Assembly: GCF_011044995.1 (NCBI RefSeq)
Contig: NZ_JAAKZW010000019.1
Span: 1-55,694, forward strand
Reading direction: 5' to 3'
From: Streptomyces mesophilus
GTDB taxonomy: Bacteria > Actinomycetota > Actinomycetes > Streptomycetales > Streptomycetaceae
DNA length: 55,694 nt
Positions 25,747-34,268 of this stretch are shown in pieces (the stretch's first letter is position 1; every line of letters starts with the position of its first letter). The position numbers were made by a program, and so were the translations under genes. A model generated the notes under the pieces. That model was given only the letters and a program-made list of their open reading frames with translations, ran no database searches and had not been told where the DNA came from.

Positions 25747-25807
25747 GCCTGACCCTCCGCCCTTCTCCCGCCGCACAGTCCGCGACAGTCCGCACGGTCA
25801 CTCCGCT

Positions 25808-25864
25808 TTGACAACCTACCGTCACCACTTTACCTTCATGATGGAATTACTTCACCATGGAGGT
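25808..25864 (+). promoter_or_regulatory. Promoter and operator-like region of the DHA2 efflux gene
   Basis: TTGACA at 25808-25813 is followed after 17 nt by TACCTT, a plausible -35/-10 pair. Downstream, ATGATGGAATTACTTCACCAT (about 25839-25859) contains an imperfect inverted repeat (TGGAA...TTCACCA) that could bind the divergent MarR protein. GGAGGT at 25859-25864 is the ribosome site for the GTG start at 25872. Confidence 0.5.
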
Positions 25865-25871
25865 ATCTGTA

Positions 25872-27374
25872 GTGCGTGACCCGTCCCCCACCCCCGACAA
25901 GACGACCGGGCCCTACCGATGGCGATGGCTGATCCTGGCCGTGATGATCGTCGCCGAGATCATGGATCTCCTGGACGCCTCGATCGTCAATGTCGCCGGA
26001 CCGGACCTCGAGACATCGCTCGGCGCCGGTTCCGTCGGACTGCAATGGGTGATCGGCGGGTACGCGCTCACCCTGGGCGCCGGGCTCGTGCTCGGCGGCC
26101 GGCTCGGCGACCGCTACGGCCGGCGCAGCATGTTCCTGATCGGCCTGGCCGCCTTCACCGCGACCTCCCTGCTGTGCGCGATCGCACCGAACATCGAGTC
26201 ACTGATCACCTTCCGACTGCTGCAGGGCACCGCCGGAGCGATGCTGCTGCCCCAAGGCCTGGGCCTGCTGCGCGAGAACTTCTCCGGCCCCGAACTCACC
26301 AAGGTCTTCGCCATCTTCGGACCCGTTCTCGGCTTGGGCGGCATCATCGGCCCGGTCCTGGGCGGCTTCCTCATCGAGGGCGACTTCTTCGGCCTGGGCT
26401 GGCGGTCGGTCTTCCTGATCAACCTGCCCATCGGCATCGCCGCATTCCTCGTCGCCGCGAAGTTCGTACCCAAGAAGCCGGGCGATCGCACGGTACGGGT
26501 CGACATGACCGGCGCCACACTGATCGTGATCTCCTGCGCCCTGCTTGTACTGCCGCTCAACCAGGGACAGGAGGAGGGCTGGCCACTGTGGACATGGCTG
26601 TCCATGGCCGCCTCGGCGACCGGGTTCGCTCTCTTCGCCCTTCAGCAACGCCGCATGGCCGCCACGGGCCGCGCACCGCTGGTGACCCCGGGCCTGCTGC
26701 GCAAGCCGGCCTTCACCGTCGGCCTCGGCGGCATCGCCCTGTTCTTCGCCGGACTGATCGGCACCCAGCTCGTCCTGACCCTGTTCCTCCAGATCGGCCG
26801 GCACTTCAGCGCCGGTGACGCGGGCCTGGGCAACCTGCCCCTCGCCGTGGGAACCGCGATCGGCGGCGCCATCAGCGGCGCGTTCCTCGCCGACAGGATC
26901 GGCCGCAAGGTGCTCCAGATCGGACCGCTGATCCAGCTGGCCGGTGCGGCCGTGCTGTGGTTCGAGCTCGACGGCCTCGACACCGCCTCGTTCTCGATCT
27001 GGGACATCGTGCCCGGCGTGACAGTGGCGGGCATCGGCGCCGGCATGGTGATCGCCGCCCTGTTCAGCTTCATCCTGGCCGCAGTTGACGACAACGAGAT
27101 CGGATCCGCCTCCGGAGTCCTGTCCGCGGTCCAGGCGATCGGCGGCTCCATCGGCGTCGCGGTCTTCGGCTCGGTGTTCTTCGCCCAGGCCAAAACGGGT
27201 GACTTCACCGGCGGCTTCCACCGCGCGCTGATCGTCCAGGCATGTCTGCTGCTGGTCTTCCTCACGATCACCTTCTTGCTGCCCAAGAAGGGCCGCCCCG
27301 AAGAGGAGCAGCACGGCATCACCCCCGAGGCGGCTGCCGACGACTCCGACACCAGGCAACACCTCACCGTGTGA
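25872..27374 (+). CDS. MFS drug:H+ antiporter, DHA2 family (14 TM)
   Basis: A 500-residue membrane transporter. LLDASIVNVAGPDLETSLGA in the first membrane segment is the DHA2 signature, GGRLGDRYGRRSM is the MFS motif A, and LLQGTAGAMLLPQGLGLL and GPVLGLGGIIGPVLGGFL are the segment-4/5 motifs. Hydrophobic segments fit 14 spans, with a hydrophilic C-terminal tail. GTG at 25872 is preferred over the ATG at 25857 because that ATG overlaps the GGAGGT ribosome site, which is correctly spaced only for the GTG. It exports toxic compounds by proton exchange, probably under the divergent MarR regulator. Confidence 0.92.
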   Translation: MRDPSPTPDKTTGPYRWRWLILAVMIVAEIMDLLDASIVNVAGPDLETSLGAGSVGLQWVIGGYALTLGAGLVLGGRLGDRYGRRSMFLIGLAAFTATSLLCAIAPNIESLITFRLLQGTAGAMLLPQGLGLLRENFSGPELTKVFAIFGPVLGLGGIIGPVLGGFLIEGDFFGLGWRSVFLINLPIGIAAFLVAAKFVPKKPGDRTVRVDMTGATLIVISCALLVLPLNQGQEEGWPLWTWLSMAASATGFALFALQQRRMAATGRAPLVTPGLLRKPAFTVGLGGIALFFAGLIGTQLVLTLFLQIGRHFSAGDAGLGNLPLAVGTAIGGAISGAFLADRIGRKVLQIGPLIQLAGAAVLWFELDGLDTASFSIWDIVPGVTVAGIGAGMVIAALFSFILAAVDDNEIGSASGVLSAVQAIGGSIGVAVFGSVFFAQAKTGDFTGGFHRALIVQACLLLVFLTITFLLPKKGRPEEEQHGITPEAAADDSDTRQHLTV

Positions 27375-27477
27375 GCGCCGGCCTCAACGGGCGCCGCAGC
27401 GCCAGTAGTTGGCTTCTCTGAGCGGTCAGAACCGCCATCCGGGAAGGTGCGGCGCACACTCGCCGCAAGCGTGCACC

Positions 27478-28992
27478 TAGGACCTGTCCGGCCGATCATG
27501 TGACTGCACCGCATCTGGGTCGTTGATGTGGGCATGGGGCGGGGTGATCTGAGTGATGTTGAGTGGGAACGGCTGCGGCCGTTCCTGCCGGTCAGCAACA
27601 GGCGTTGTGGCAGGTGGCGGGACCACCGGCAGGTGATCGACGGGATTCTGCACCGAGTGCGGACCGGCGTGCAGTGGCGTGACCTGCCCGAACGGTTCGG
27701 GCCGTGGAAGACCGTCTATGAACGCCACCGGCTGTGGTAGGCCGACGGGACGTGGGAGCGTCTGCTCCAGCAGGTCCAGGCCGCAGCCGACGCGGCAGGT
27801 GAGATCGACTGGGACATCTCGGTCGACTCAACCATCGTTCGCGCGCATCAGCATGCGGCGGGCGCCCGCACCGCCCCACCGCCGGCGCCCGGCTCAAAGG
27901 GGGCCGAAAGGCCAGAACGCCAGGACGAAACACCGTGGCAGAGCCTGCACGCCCGCCTGGTGGAGGTGGTGCTGGAGGTGAGGGCCTGGGCCGTTCGCGC
28001 GGCGGGTTCACCACCAAGCTCCACCTGAGCGCGGACGGCCGCTGCCGACCGCTGTCCCTGATCGTCACACCAGGTCAGCGGGCGGACTGCACCCAGTTCA
28101 AGCCGGTCCTGGAGAAGATCCGCGTCCCGAAGCTCGGGCCGGGCAGGCCCCGCAAGAAGCCCGACAGCGTCGCCGCCGACAAGGCGTACAGCAACGGGCC
28201 CGTCCGGAACTACCTGCGACTCCGGGGCATCCGGCACGCGATCGCGGAGAAGTCCGACAGTCAGGCCGCCCGCCAGCGCAGAGGCTCACGCGGCGGGCGG
28301 CCACCAGGCTTCAACGAAGAGCGGTACAAGAAGCGCAACACCGTTGAACGGGCAATCAACAAGCTCAAGCACGCCAGAGCCGTCGCCACCAGATATGACA
28401 AACGTCGCTACATCTACCTCGGCACAGCAACCGCGGCGGTGCTGGCCATCTGGCTCAGGGCGTGAACCACCGCAAGGCCAGACAGTAGAGTGACCTGCCG
28501 AGATCACCACTTCGAAAGAAGAGTCATGCCCCGCAAGACGGCGGCTGCTCTACGTCTGGACGCTGTCTGCCGGTCCCATCTTCAGGACTACCGGCGCCGG
28601 TCCTCACAGTTCTCACCCCATACGCGTCGCCAGGCGGCCCGGTTCGAGGCCGAACGCGGCCTTCCTGCCCAAGCGCTCGAACACGCCGTCCAATGCTGGC
28701 GGGGCTTCGTGCACCGTCCAGGATGGCCGCTCTACCTGCCCAAACCGCATCTGCCCGGCTACGACATCTGGGACGACCGCCTCCTGATAGAGCAAGCCAT
28801 CGGCGCTCTCGACAGACGAGCAGCCCGGGAAATCGCGTCGGCCGTCAAAGAAACCGACGCCGACTTCCTGGCACGTACTCTGCCCGACCCTCACGCTCCA
28901 AATGCCTGGCCGTGGTGGCGTCGCAGATGCCAGGACCTGGGCGACATCATGCACGTTCCATCACAGGCGCATGATCGGCCGGACAGCTCCTA
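27478..28992 (+). mobile_element. IS5-family element with both ends, TA duplication and a passenger gene
   Basis: The element spans 27480-28990 (1511 bp). Its ends are near-perfect inverted repeats: GGACCTGTCCGGCCGATCATG on the left and, on the opposite strand, the same with one base changed (GGAGCTG...) on the right. It is flanked by TA at 27478-27479 and 28991-28992, the target duplication of the IS427-like group of IS5. The restored target would be CTAG. It holds a two-frame transposase and a 155-residue passenger gene. At about 1.5 kb it is longer than an IS carrying only a transposase. Confidence 0.85.
27534..28465 (+). pseudogene. IS5-family DDE transposase (two frames, with internal stop)
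   Basis: The first frame begins MGRGDLSDVEWERLRPFLPV and contains DWDISVDSTIVRAHQHAAG (first catalytic Asp). The second frame, entered by a -1 shift in the overlap near 27935-28028, continues EGLGRSRGGFTTKLHLSADG with AADKAYSNGP (second Asp) and RNTVERAINKLKHARAVATR (catalytic Glu) to IWLRA. Such frameshifting is normal for this IS group. However, a TAG at 27738-27740 interrupts the first frame where relatives read a serine (RLW-S-ADGTW), so the transposase is probably inactive unless the stop is read through. Confidence 0.85.
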
Positions 28993-28993
28993 G
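28526..28993 (+). CDS. Passenger gene of the IS5-family element (155 aa, unknown)
   Basis: Starts MPRKTAAALRLDAVCRSHLQ after GAAAGAAGAG. The protein is basic and rich in Arg, His and Trp; the segment WPLYLPKPHLPGYDIWDDRLLIEQAIGALD looks well folded. No family is recognised. It lies wholly inside the element, runs through the right inverted repeat, and its TAG stop is completed by the TA target duplication, so its C-terminal residues (DRPDSS) are encoded by the repeat itself. It may be a cargo or helper gene that travels with the transposase. Confidence 0.65.
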   Translation: MPRKTAAALRLDAVCRSHLQDYRRRSSQFSPHTRRQAARFEAERGLPAQALEHAVQCWRGFVHRPGWPLYLPKPHLPGYDIWDDRLLIEQAIGALDRRAAREIASAVKETDADFLARTLPDPHAPNAWPWWRRRCQDLGDIMHVPSQAHDRPDSS

Positions 28994-29526
28994 TCGATAC
29001 GCCGAGTCCCCATCAGCTGCCGGGTGAAGTCGCCTTGGTCGTCGCGGTCGACGTTGTACACCACCTTGCCGTCAGTGCTCCACGTGCCTGTCCGGCTGTG
29101 CCCGAGAGCAACCGCACACGAGTACCACTGTGTACCCGTGCCCGGCCACTCCTGGGTGTTGATCAGACCGCGGTAGTCGCAGGTCTCGGACGCCCGAGTG
29201 ACGTCGGAGTCGCCGGTGTATTGCTCCAGGCGCACCTGCAACTTGAATCCGTCGAAGACGCGGGAACCGTCACGGTCGCCGCCCCCGCCCCCGGTCCACG
29301 TGATCCATGCGCCGGCGTAATAGGTGCCGTCGTCGTACGTGATGCACGTGTACATGGAGACTTGCGTATACCTGGAGTTGCCGTCCGGCCTGACCGTGAT
29401 GTCGGACTGAGTCTTGCAGTCGCTGTCCACTGCATGCGCGGGTGCTGCGGCTAGCGCGGTGATGGCGAACATGGCGGTGAACAGCGCGAACAGCGCTCTT
29501 ACGGCGTGTCGCAGTTGGCGTACCAC
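28990..29526 (-). CDS. Secreted protein (178 aa), stop codon in IS target
   Basis: GTG start with AGAGGGGG upstream; signal peptide VVRQLRHAVRALFALFTAMF ending near PAHAVDSD. The mature domain (about 140 residues) has six cysteines or so (DSDCKTQ, MYTCITY, ETCDYRG, WYSCAVAL) and beta-rich sequence such as GAWITWTGGGGGD, suggesting a disulfide-bonded extracellular protein. No family is assigned. The IS5-family element is inserted exactly in its TAG stop, which is preserved; the gene therefore overlaps the passenger gene tail to tail within CTAG. Confidence 0.75.
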   Translation of the reverse strand: MVRQLRHAVRALFALFTAMFAITALAAAPAHAVDSDCKTQSDITVRPDGNSRYTQVSMYTCITYDDGTYYAGAWITWTGGGGGDRDGSRVFDGFKLQVRLEQYTGDSDVTRASETCDYRGLINTQEWPGTGTQWYSCAVALGHSRTGTWSTDGKVVYNVDRDDQGDFTRQLMGTRRID

Positions 29527-29744
29527 AGGATCCCCCTCTGTCCTCAGGCTTGAACTGCAGAATTGCAGTCGTGTGCTGGGGCGACAGCTGTTTGCGCTAC
29601 AACGCAAAGCCGGGTGTTTGACGTCGGGTACCGAAGGAGTGCGGCGCACTACGGGTTCCGACTTCAACAACATGTTTACGTTGTGCTGTTGGGGCATCCG
29701 AGAGAACGTACACACGTTGAGATCGAAGAGCAGCGAGGGGAAAG

Positions 29745-30125
29745 ATGGCTGTCGCCGAGTTCTACTCCACAGTTCTGGACACCACCGACCCGAAAGGTCT
29801 CGCAGCGTTCTACGCGGACCTGCTCGGCGGCACGGTCGACGACTCGGGCGAGTGGGTGGCTGTGCAGCTTCCCGGGGGACAACGTCTGGGATTCCAGCAC
29901 GTAGAGGCACACGAGCCGCCCGTGTGGCCGCACTGGCCGGGCGCCGAAGGCGACCCGCAACAGTCCCATCTGGACCTGAAGCTGACCGGCACACACGAAG
30001 AGGCCGAGCAGCGGGTGCGATCCTTGGGCGGACGCGTACTGGACGCGGACGACGACGGCGGTAAGCGCCCCTTCCGCGTCTACGCGGACCCGGCCGGGCA
30101 CCCGTTCTGCCTGGGTCGGTTCTGA
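29745..30125 (+). CDS. VOC (glyoxalase-like) family protein, 126 aa
   Basis: A single-domain vicinal-oxygen-chelate protein of the short type common in streptomycetes: AVAEFYSTVLDTTDPKGLAAFYADLLGG (first beta-alpha-beta unit), EWVAVQLPGGQRLGFQHV, HLDLKL (metal-ligand strand) and RVYADPAGHPFCLGRF at the end. Such proteins bind small molecules or confer resistance; the substrate cannot be told. GAGGGGAA precedes the ATG. It stands alone after a 218-bp spacer with no other gene. Confidence 0.88.
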   Translation: MAVAEFYSTVLDTTDPKGLAAFYADLLGGTVDDSGEWVAVQLPGGQRLGFQHVEAHEPPVWPHWPGAEGDPQQSHLDLKLTGTHEEAEQRVRSLGGRVLDADDDGGKRPFRVYADPAGHPFCLGRF

Positions 30126-30188
30126 CCTCACCCAGCACACCAACGGCCACCGTCCCTGCCATCCCCATGCGCCGGAGGACGGCCCCTC

Positions 30189-30320
30189 CTAGTCGGTGGA
30201 CATGGACAGAACGCCACGCGCCTCCGAGTCCCCCAGCAGCGGGCGGAGCATGTCCACTTGGACTACCCACTGCTCGTCCGCTAGTTCGCTCGGATACGGC
30301 TCTCGTCCCATGCCGCGCAT
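30189..30320 (-). pseudogene. Possible transposase N-terminal fragment (43 codons)
   Basis: The frame MRGMGREPYPSELADEQWVV begins like the YPS-D/E-L-x-D-x-QW start of many IS5/IS4-type transposases. It then diverges and stops at TAG. Lying next to another transposase remnant, it is best read as a degraded fragment. Homology is short, so this is tentative; the rest of 30126-30410 shows no other gene. Confidence 0.35.
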
Positions 30321-30410
30321 CTCTGCATAGACATGCTGAGAGGGTGGCCGGTGCGGCGATCAGTACCACGATCGAGCGATCACGAACCGAGGAAGATCGG
30401 ACTTAACGCC

Positions 30411-30878
30411 CTCTCAAAGCCGGTGGGTCGGCCGTCTTTGCTGCCTCGGGCTTGGCGGTTGGCCCGCTGGTTCTGCGGTTCGGGGATGGTGTGCTTGATC
30501 TGGCGTCGTCGCAGGTAGCGGCGGTTGCGGCAGGAGGAAAGGGCCCTGTCGCCACCAATATGGTCGGGTCGAGTCCGGGGCCGCCCACCGTCCAGGCGGG
30601 CGACACGGACGCGCTCCATGACCGGGATGAACTGCGGGGCGTCGCCCCACTGGACCGGGGTGGTCACCAGGGCCAGCGGGCGACGTCCGCCCTCACCAGC
30701 GAGGTGATATTGCAGTTCAGGCGACCGGCGGATCCCGCCACGGCACGCCGGTCCGGTCCCGGTACATCCCGTTGATGATCCGGCGGTGACTGCCCCAACG
30801 GCCGCCACGCTGCCCCGACTTCGGCAGGTGCGGCTTCAGCCGGGCCCATTCTTCACTGGTGAGATCTCCCCGCCCCAT
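30411..30878 (-). pseudogene. IS5-family transposase remnant with internal deletion
   Basis: On the minus strand the start MGRGDLTSEEWARLKPHLPK is a normal IS5-family N-terminus. A different frame continues the C-terminal half (GGRPRTRPDHIGGDRALSS, IKHTIPEPQNQRANRQARGS, GRPTGFE). The middle, including the first catalytic Asp region, is missing and frames are broken. It is distinct in sequence from the IS5-family element at 27.5 kb. It cannot be active. Confidence 0.75.
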
Positions 30879-30902
30879 GAACAAGCCTGCGGGTCAATAC
30901 GC

Positions 30903-31196
30903 CTAGGCCGCCGGCGCGACCGCACCCGGGTCGTCGGACACCGCCTGGCCAATCAGTGCGATGTCCGCAGTGGTGGCTGCGTATCCGCCGACGGAGACGT
31001 CCTTGCCCGCGAGCCACGCGTCTGTCCTTGCGACGGCTTCACGAGGGTCGCGGGTGCCCGTCATCACGCACAGCGTGAACGTGGCGTCCTCGCGTGCCCG
31101 AGCGCTGGCCGGCGTGGGGCAGCGCTCGTCCCTGATCACCGCGTCCGCGTACGCAGCAAGAGCAATCCGTAGATCCCTGGCAGCAGGTACGAGCAC
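30903..31196 (-). CDS. DUF5133 family protein (97 aa)
   Basis: GTG start with AGGAG 7-8 nt upstream. The sequence VLVPAARDLRIALAAYADAV then PTPASARAREDATFTLCVMT and GTR follows the DUF5133 pattern (M-L-x-P-x-x-x-x-L at the start, PT...AR..ED..YTLCV.TGTR in the middle). These small streptomycete proteins are often encoded in stress and morphological-development neighbourhoods; their biochemical role is unknown. It is the first of several such small-protein genes in this part of the window. Confidence 0.8.
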   Translation of the reverse strand: MLVPAARDLRIALAAYADAVIRDERCPTPASARAREDATFTLCVMTGTRDPREAVARTDAWLAGKDVSVGGYAATTADIALIGQAVSDDPGAVAPAA

Positions 31197-31304
31197 CGCA
31201 ACACTCCTCACACGTCATGGCCCCGGACATGTCCTCCGGAGCGCTTTCCACGCTCTCGCTTGCCCCGGTCCTCCCCTGTCACACCAAGTCGGCAGAAAAC
31301 GCAT

Positions 31305-31874
31305 CTACGCTCCGGGCGCTTCGCCTCGTCGGGCGGCGCGGCGTCGCAGGCGCACTGGCAGTGCGTACCAGCAGAAGCCGAACCACAGCATGACGCCGCC
31401 GACCAGCGCTTCGGCGAGCACGCCGGGGACCACGAGGCGAAGGATGAGCAGGAGGGTGCACGCGATGGTCAAGGCCAAGAGCACCATGCCGCAGATCATC
31501 AACCGGCTTGCCGCTTCGACCACTTCGTCCTTCATACGTTGGCCGGACAGGAAGCGGTGGATGGAGACGGGCGCTATGAGCGAGCCGGTGGCCGACGCGC
31601 CGAGGACGACCGTGACGACGTAGACGACCCGGTCGAACGTGGCCAGCTCCCGGAACAGCGGGGTGAAGGCCACGCTGAGCAGGAAGCCGAAGAGGATCTG
31701 CACACCGGTCTGGGCGACTCGGGTCTCCTGGAGTATCTCGTTCCAGCGGCGATTGACCCGCTCGCGTGCCGACTCCGGTACCTCGACGTCCGGTTCCGCA
31801 CTCGCCCGGTCCTGGCAGTCACGGCACGACAGATCCTCTGTCGTGGCCGCAACGGACTCCTGTGTCATGGCCAT
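31305..31874 (-). CDS. DUF6328 family membrane protein (189 aa)
   Basis: A hydrophilic N-terminus with a CxxC (SCRDCQD) precedes the family signature NEILQETRVAQTGVQILFGF and four predicted membrane segments: ILFGFLLSVAFTPLF, VVYVVTVVLGASATGSLIA, MICGMVLLALTIACTLLLIL and ALVGGVMLWFGFCWYALPV. DUF6328 proteins are common in actinobacterial osmotic-stress clusters. The ATG at 31874 follows GGGAGGAAAACA. Topology is predicted by eye. Confidence 0.82.
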   Translation of the reverse strand: MAMTQESVAATTEDLSCRDCQDRASAEPDVEVPESARERVNRRWNEILQETRVAQTGVQILFGFLLSVAFTPLFRELATFDRVVYVVTVVLGASATGSLIAPVSIHRFLSGQRMKDEVVEAASRLMICGMVLLALTIACTLLLILRLVVPGVLAEALVGGVMLWFGFCWYALPVRLRRRAARRGEAPGA

Positions 31875-32062
31875 TGTTTTCCTCCCGCGTCAGAGAAACC
31901 GAATTCCCCATCCCGGCTTCTCCATGCAGGTCAGCGATGCGTGTCAAGTCACGTGCACAGGTGCGCATGATGTGCGGCGAACGTCGGCCGCATGATGAAC
32001 CTCCGCACAACGCAGCGCAGTTCACCGGCCTGGAACCGGCTGATCGGCGTGGCTGCGGGACC

Positions 32063-34045
32063 CTATGACCTGCGGATCACCAGCGCCGCGCAGTCGTCCG
32101 TGTGGCCCGTCGCGTCGGCCAGGGCCATGATCTCGTCCGCCAGAGTGCTCAACGGCCGGGTGTGGTCCGTCGCCGCCCGCGCCACCAGGCGAAGGCCCTC
32201 GTCCAGCGGCCGGGAGGGTCCTTCGACGAGTCCGTCGGTGACCAGGGCCAGGGTGCCGCCCGTCGGCAGGGTGAACTCCGTGATCGGGTACGAGGCATCG
32301 TCGAAGATCCCCAGCGGCAGACCGCCCGGGATCTCCCTGATCTCTGACCGCATCCGCCCCGCCTGGACGAAGGGCACGTGGCCCGCACGCGAGGCAACGA
32401 TCCGGCCGTCGGGTTCGATCAGCAGATACAGGCAGGTGGCGAAGCCCCGCGCGCCCATCTGCTGCATCAGCGCATTGGTCCGCTCGAGAACCCGCTGCGG
32501 CGCCGGATCCTCCCAGGCGTACGCGTGCATGGCGGTGCGGACCTGACCCATCAGCGCCGCGGCCTTGATGCTGTGGCCCTGCACATCGCCGATGATGCAG
32601 GCGGCGCCGCCGTGCGGCAGGGCGATCACGTCGAACCAGTCGCCGCCGACGTCGAGTTCGGTGTGGGCGGAGGCGTAGCGGGCCTCGATCTCGTAGCCTG
32701 CCACCTCGGGCAGGCTGCGCGGGAGCATGTCCCGTTGGAGGGCGCCGGCGAGTTCCAGGCGGGCCGCCTGCAGCCGGATGCGCTCCCACGCCTGGCCCGC
32801 GAGGGTCGCGATCACTCGTACGAGGGTGCGTTCCTGCTCGGACGGGTGGTGCGGTTCGGCGAACGTGATGACCCAGCCGCCGAGCAGCTGATGGCTCGCC
32901 GCGAGCAGCGGCACCATCACAAACGACTCGGCACGGGTGGCCGACAGGAAGTCATGTGCGTGCGGCCACTGTTGCCGGTAGTGCGCGCGGTCGACGATGA
33001 ACTCCGGGCGGCCCGAGACGATGGCCTGCGTCAAAGGCTTGGGAGCGTTCAGCGGCACACCGTGCAGATTGCGGGCGAGGGCCGGGGCGATGCCCGCGCC
33101 GAAGGTCACCCGTAGCCGTCCTTCCTCCACGAAGGCCACGAGCGTTCCCTCCCCACCGAAGGCAGGGGCCACATGGTCGAGGATCGCCGCGGTGAGCTCG
33201 TGCTCGGTGGTGGCCGAGACGAACTCCGCCGCAAGGTGCTCCACCAGTTCGCCGCGCCTGCGCGCCAGGGCGTGCGCCTCGGTCAGCGCCTGATGGCGTT
33301 CGACGGTGGCCGTGGTGTCGTTGGTCGAGCCGATGATCCAACGCCGCTGTCCGAAGCCGAAGCGCATGACGCGCGACCGCGTGCGCAGCCAGTGGTAGTG
33401 GCCGTCACGCCCGGTCATCCGGTAGTCGACCGTCACCTGCTTACACCTGTCTTCGCGCAGGTCCCAGAACGCCTTCTCGACCCGTGGGCGGTCCTCGGGG
33501 TGCAACTGGTCCAAGAGCTGTACGAGGGGGATGGATTCGTCGGTGCTGACGTTGCCGTGGAAGTGCTCGCCGTCCAGCCAACCGAAGAGGTCGGCCTCCT
33601 CGTCGTACGCCCACAGCGCGTCCTCCGACAGGACCGCCAAGGCCCGCAGTACCGCCCAGTGCCGGAGGCGGGCTCCGTCCTCGATCTCGACGAGCAGCGC
33701 GTCGCGGGCCTGCGGGGCCCTGTGCACCGACAGCATGCACACGACCGGCTCGGCGGGCTCGAGTTCGAGTTCCACCGGCTGACGATTGGCCGGTACGCCC
33801 ACGCCGTCGCCGGTGCCGCGCCAGGCTTCCTCGAGCATGCGCTCGGTCATGAGCCTGCTGGCGTCGCCGACGAACGCCATGAAGTCCGCGCCGCGCAGCA
33901 CACTGCGCGGGCGGCCGAGCCAGGCGCAGGCCGTGGCACACGCGTCGGCGACGACGAACGTGCCGTCGCCGCCGTCCTGACGTGTCAAAAGCAGTCGCGC
34001 GCGGCCCGGCGCCACCTGCGCGACGTTATGTGTCGAAGAGTTCAT
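32063..34045 (-). CDS. PAS/GAF-domain PP2C-type (SpoIIE) serine phosphatase
   Basis: A 660-residue cytoplasmic signalling protein. N-terminal PAS-like sensor domains (VADACATACAWLGRPRSVLR; then WLDGEHFHGNVSTDE...YHWLRTRSRVMRF, a PAS with PAC segment) are followed by a GAF domain (about 290-430; LVEHLAAEFVSATTEHELTA ... VMVPLLAA) and a SpoIIE/PP2C phosphatase (about 440-655). The latter keeps the metal-binding aspartates in GGDWFDV, IIGDVQGHS, ALVTDGLVE and DDCAALVIR. Such proteins typically dephosphorylate anti-anti-sigma factors and so control stress sigma factors, which fits the surrounding stress-type genes. ATG 34045 or GTG 34051 are both possible starts; neither has a strong ribosome site. 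Confidence 0.88.
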   Translation of the reverse strand: MNSSTHNVAQVAPGRARLLLTRQDGGDGTFVVADACATACAWLGRPRSVLRGADFMAFVGDASRLMTERMLEEAWRGTGDGVGVPANRQPVELELEPAEPVVCMLSVHRAPQARDALLVEIEDGARLRHWAVLRALAVLSEDALWAYDEEADLFGWLDGEHFHGNVSTDESIPLVQLLDQLHPEDRPRVEKAFWDLREDRCKQVTVDYRMTGRDGHYHWLRTRSRVMRFGFGQRRWIIGSTNDTTATVERHQALTEAHALARRRGELVEHLAAEFVSATTEHELTAAILDHVAPAFGGEGTLVAFVEEGRLRVTFGAGIAPALARNLHGVPLNAPKPLTQAIVSGRPEFIVDRAHYRQQWPHAHDFLSATRAESFVMVPLLAASHQLLGGWVITFAEPHHPSEQERTLVRVIATLAGQAWERIRLQAARLELAGALQRDMLPRSLPEVAGYEIEARYASAHTELDVGGDWFDVIALPHGGAACIIGDVQGHSIKAAALMGQVRTAMHAYAWEDPAPQRVLERTNALMQQMGARGFATCLYLLIEPDGRIVASRAGHVPFVQAGRMRSEIREIPGGLPLGIFDDASYPITEFTLPTGGTLALVTDGLVEGPSRPLDEGLRLVARAATDHTRPLSTLADEIMALADATGHTDDCAALVIRRS

Positions 34046-34268
34046 GCCCACCCGGTCCAGCGCAGTCCCCGTACCGGCACCCCATGGCCCGCTGCCCGCT
34101 GCCTGCTGCAGCAGCTGCGTCCGGGGTGACGGCTCGCCAGGCTATTCGCCATGCGCGTACGCGGGGCCGGGACGAAAGGGCCGTCATGACCAGCCGAAAG
34201 TCCCTCGCCCCGCGCCCCTTTCGTTCTGCGCTCATCACCAGCCCTCAAGACCGTATGAAGGCATCCCC

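Noticed and set aside
27534..28465. Programmed frameshift alone explaining the split IS5 transposase
   Set aside because: A -1 frameshift is expected in this IS group, but an extra in-frame TAG at 27738 lies well before the shift region, so the gene is called a pseudogene.
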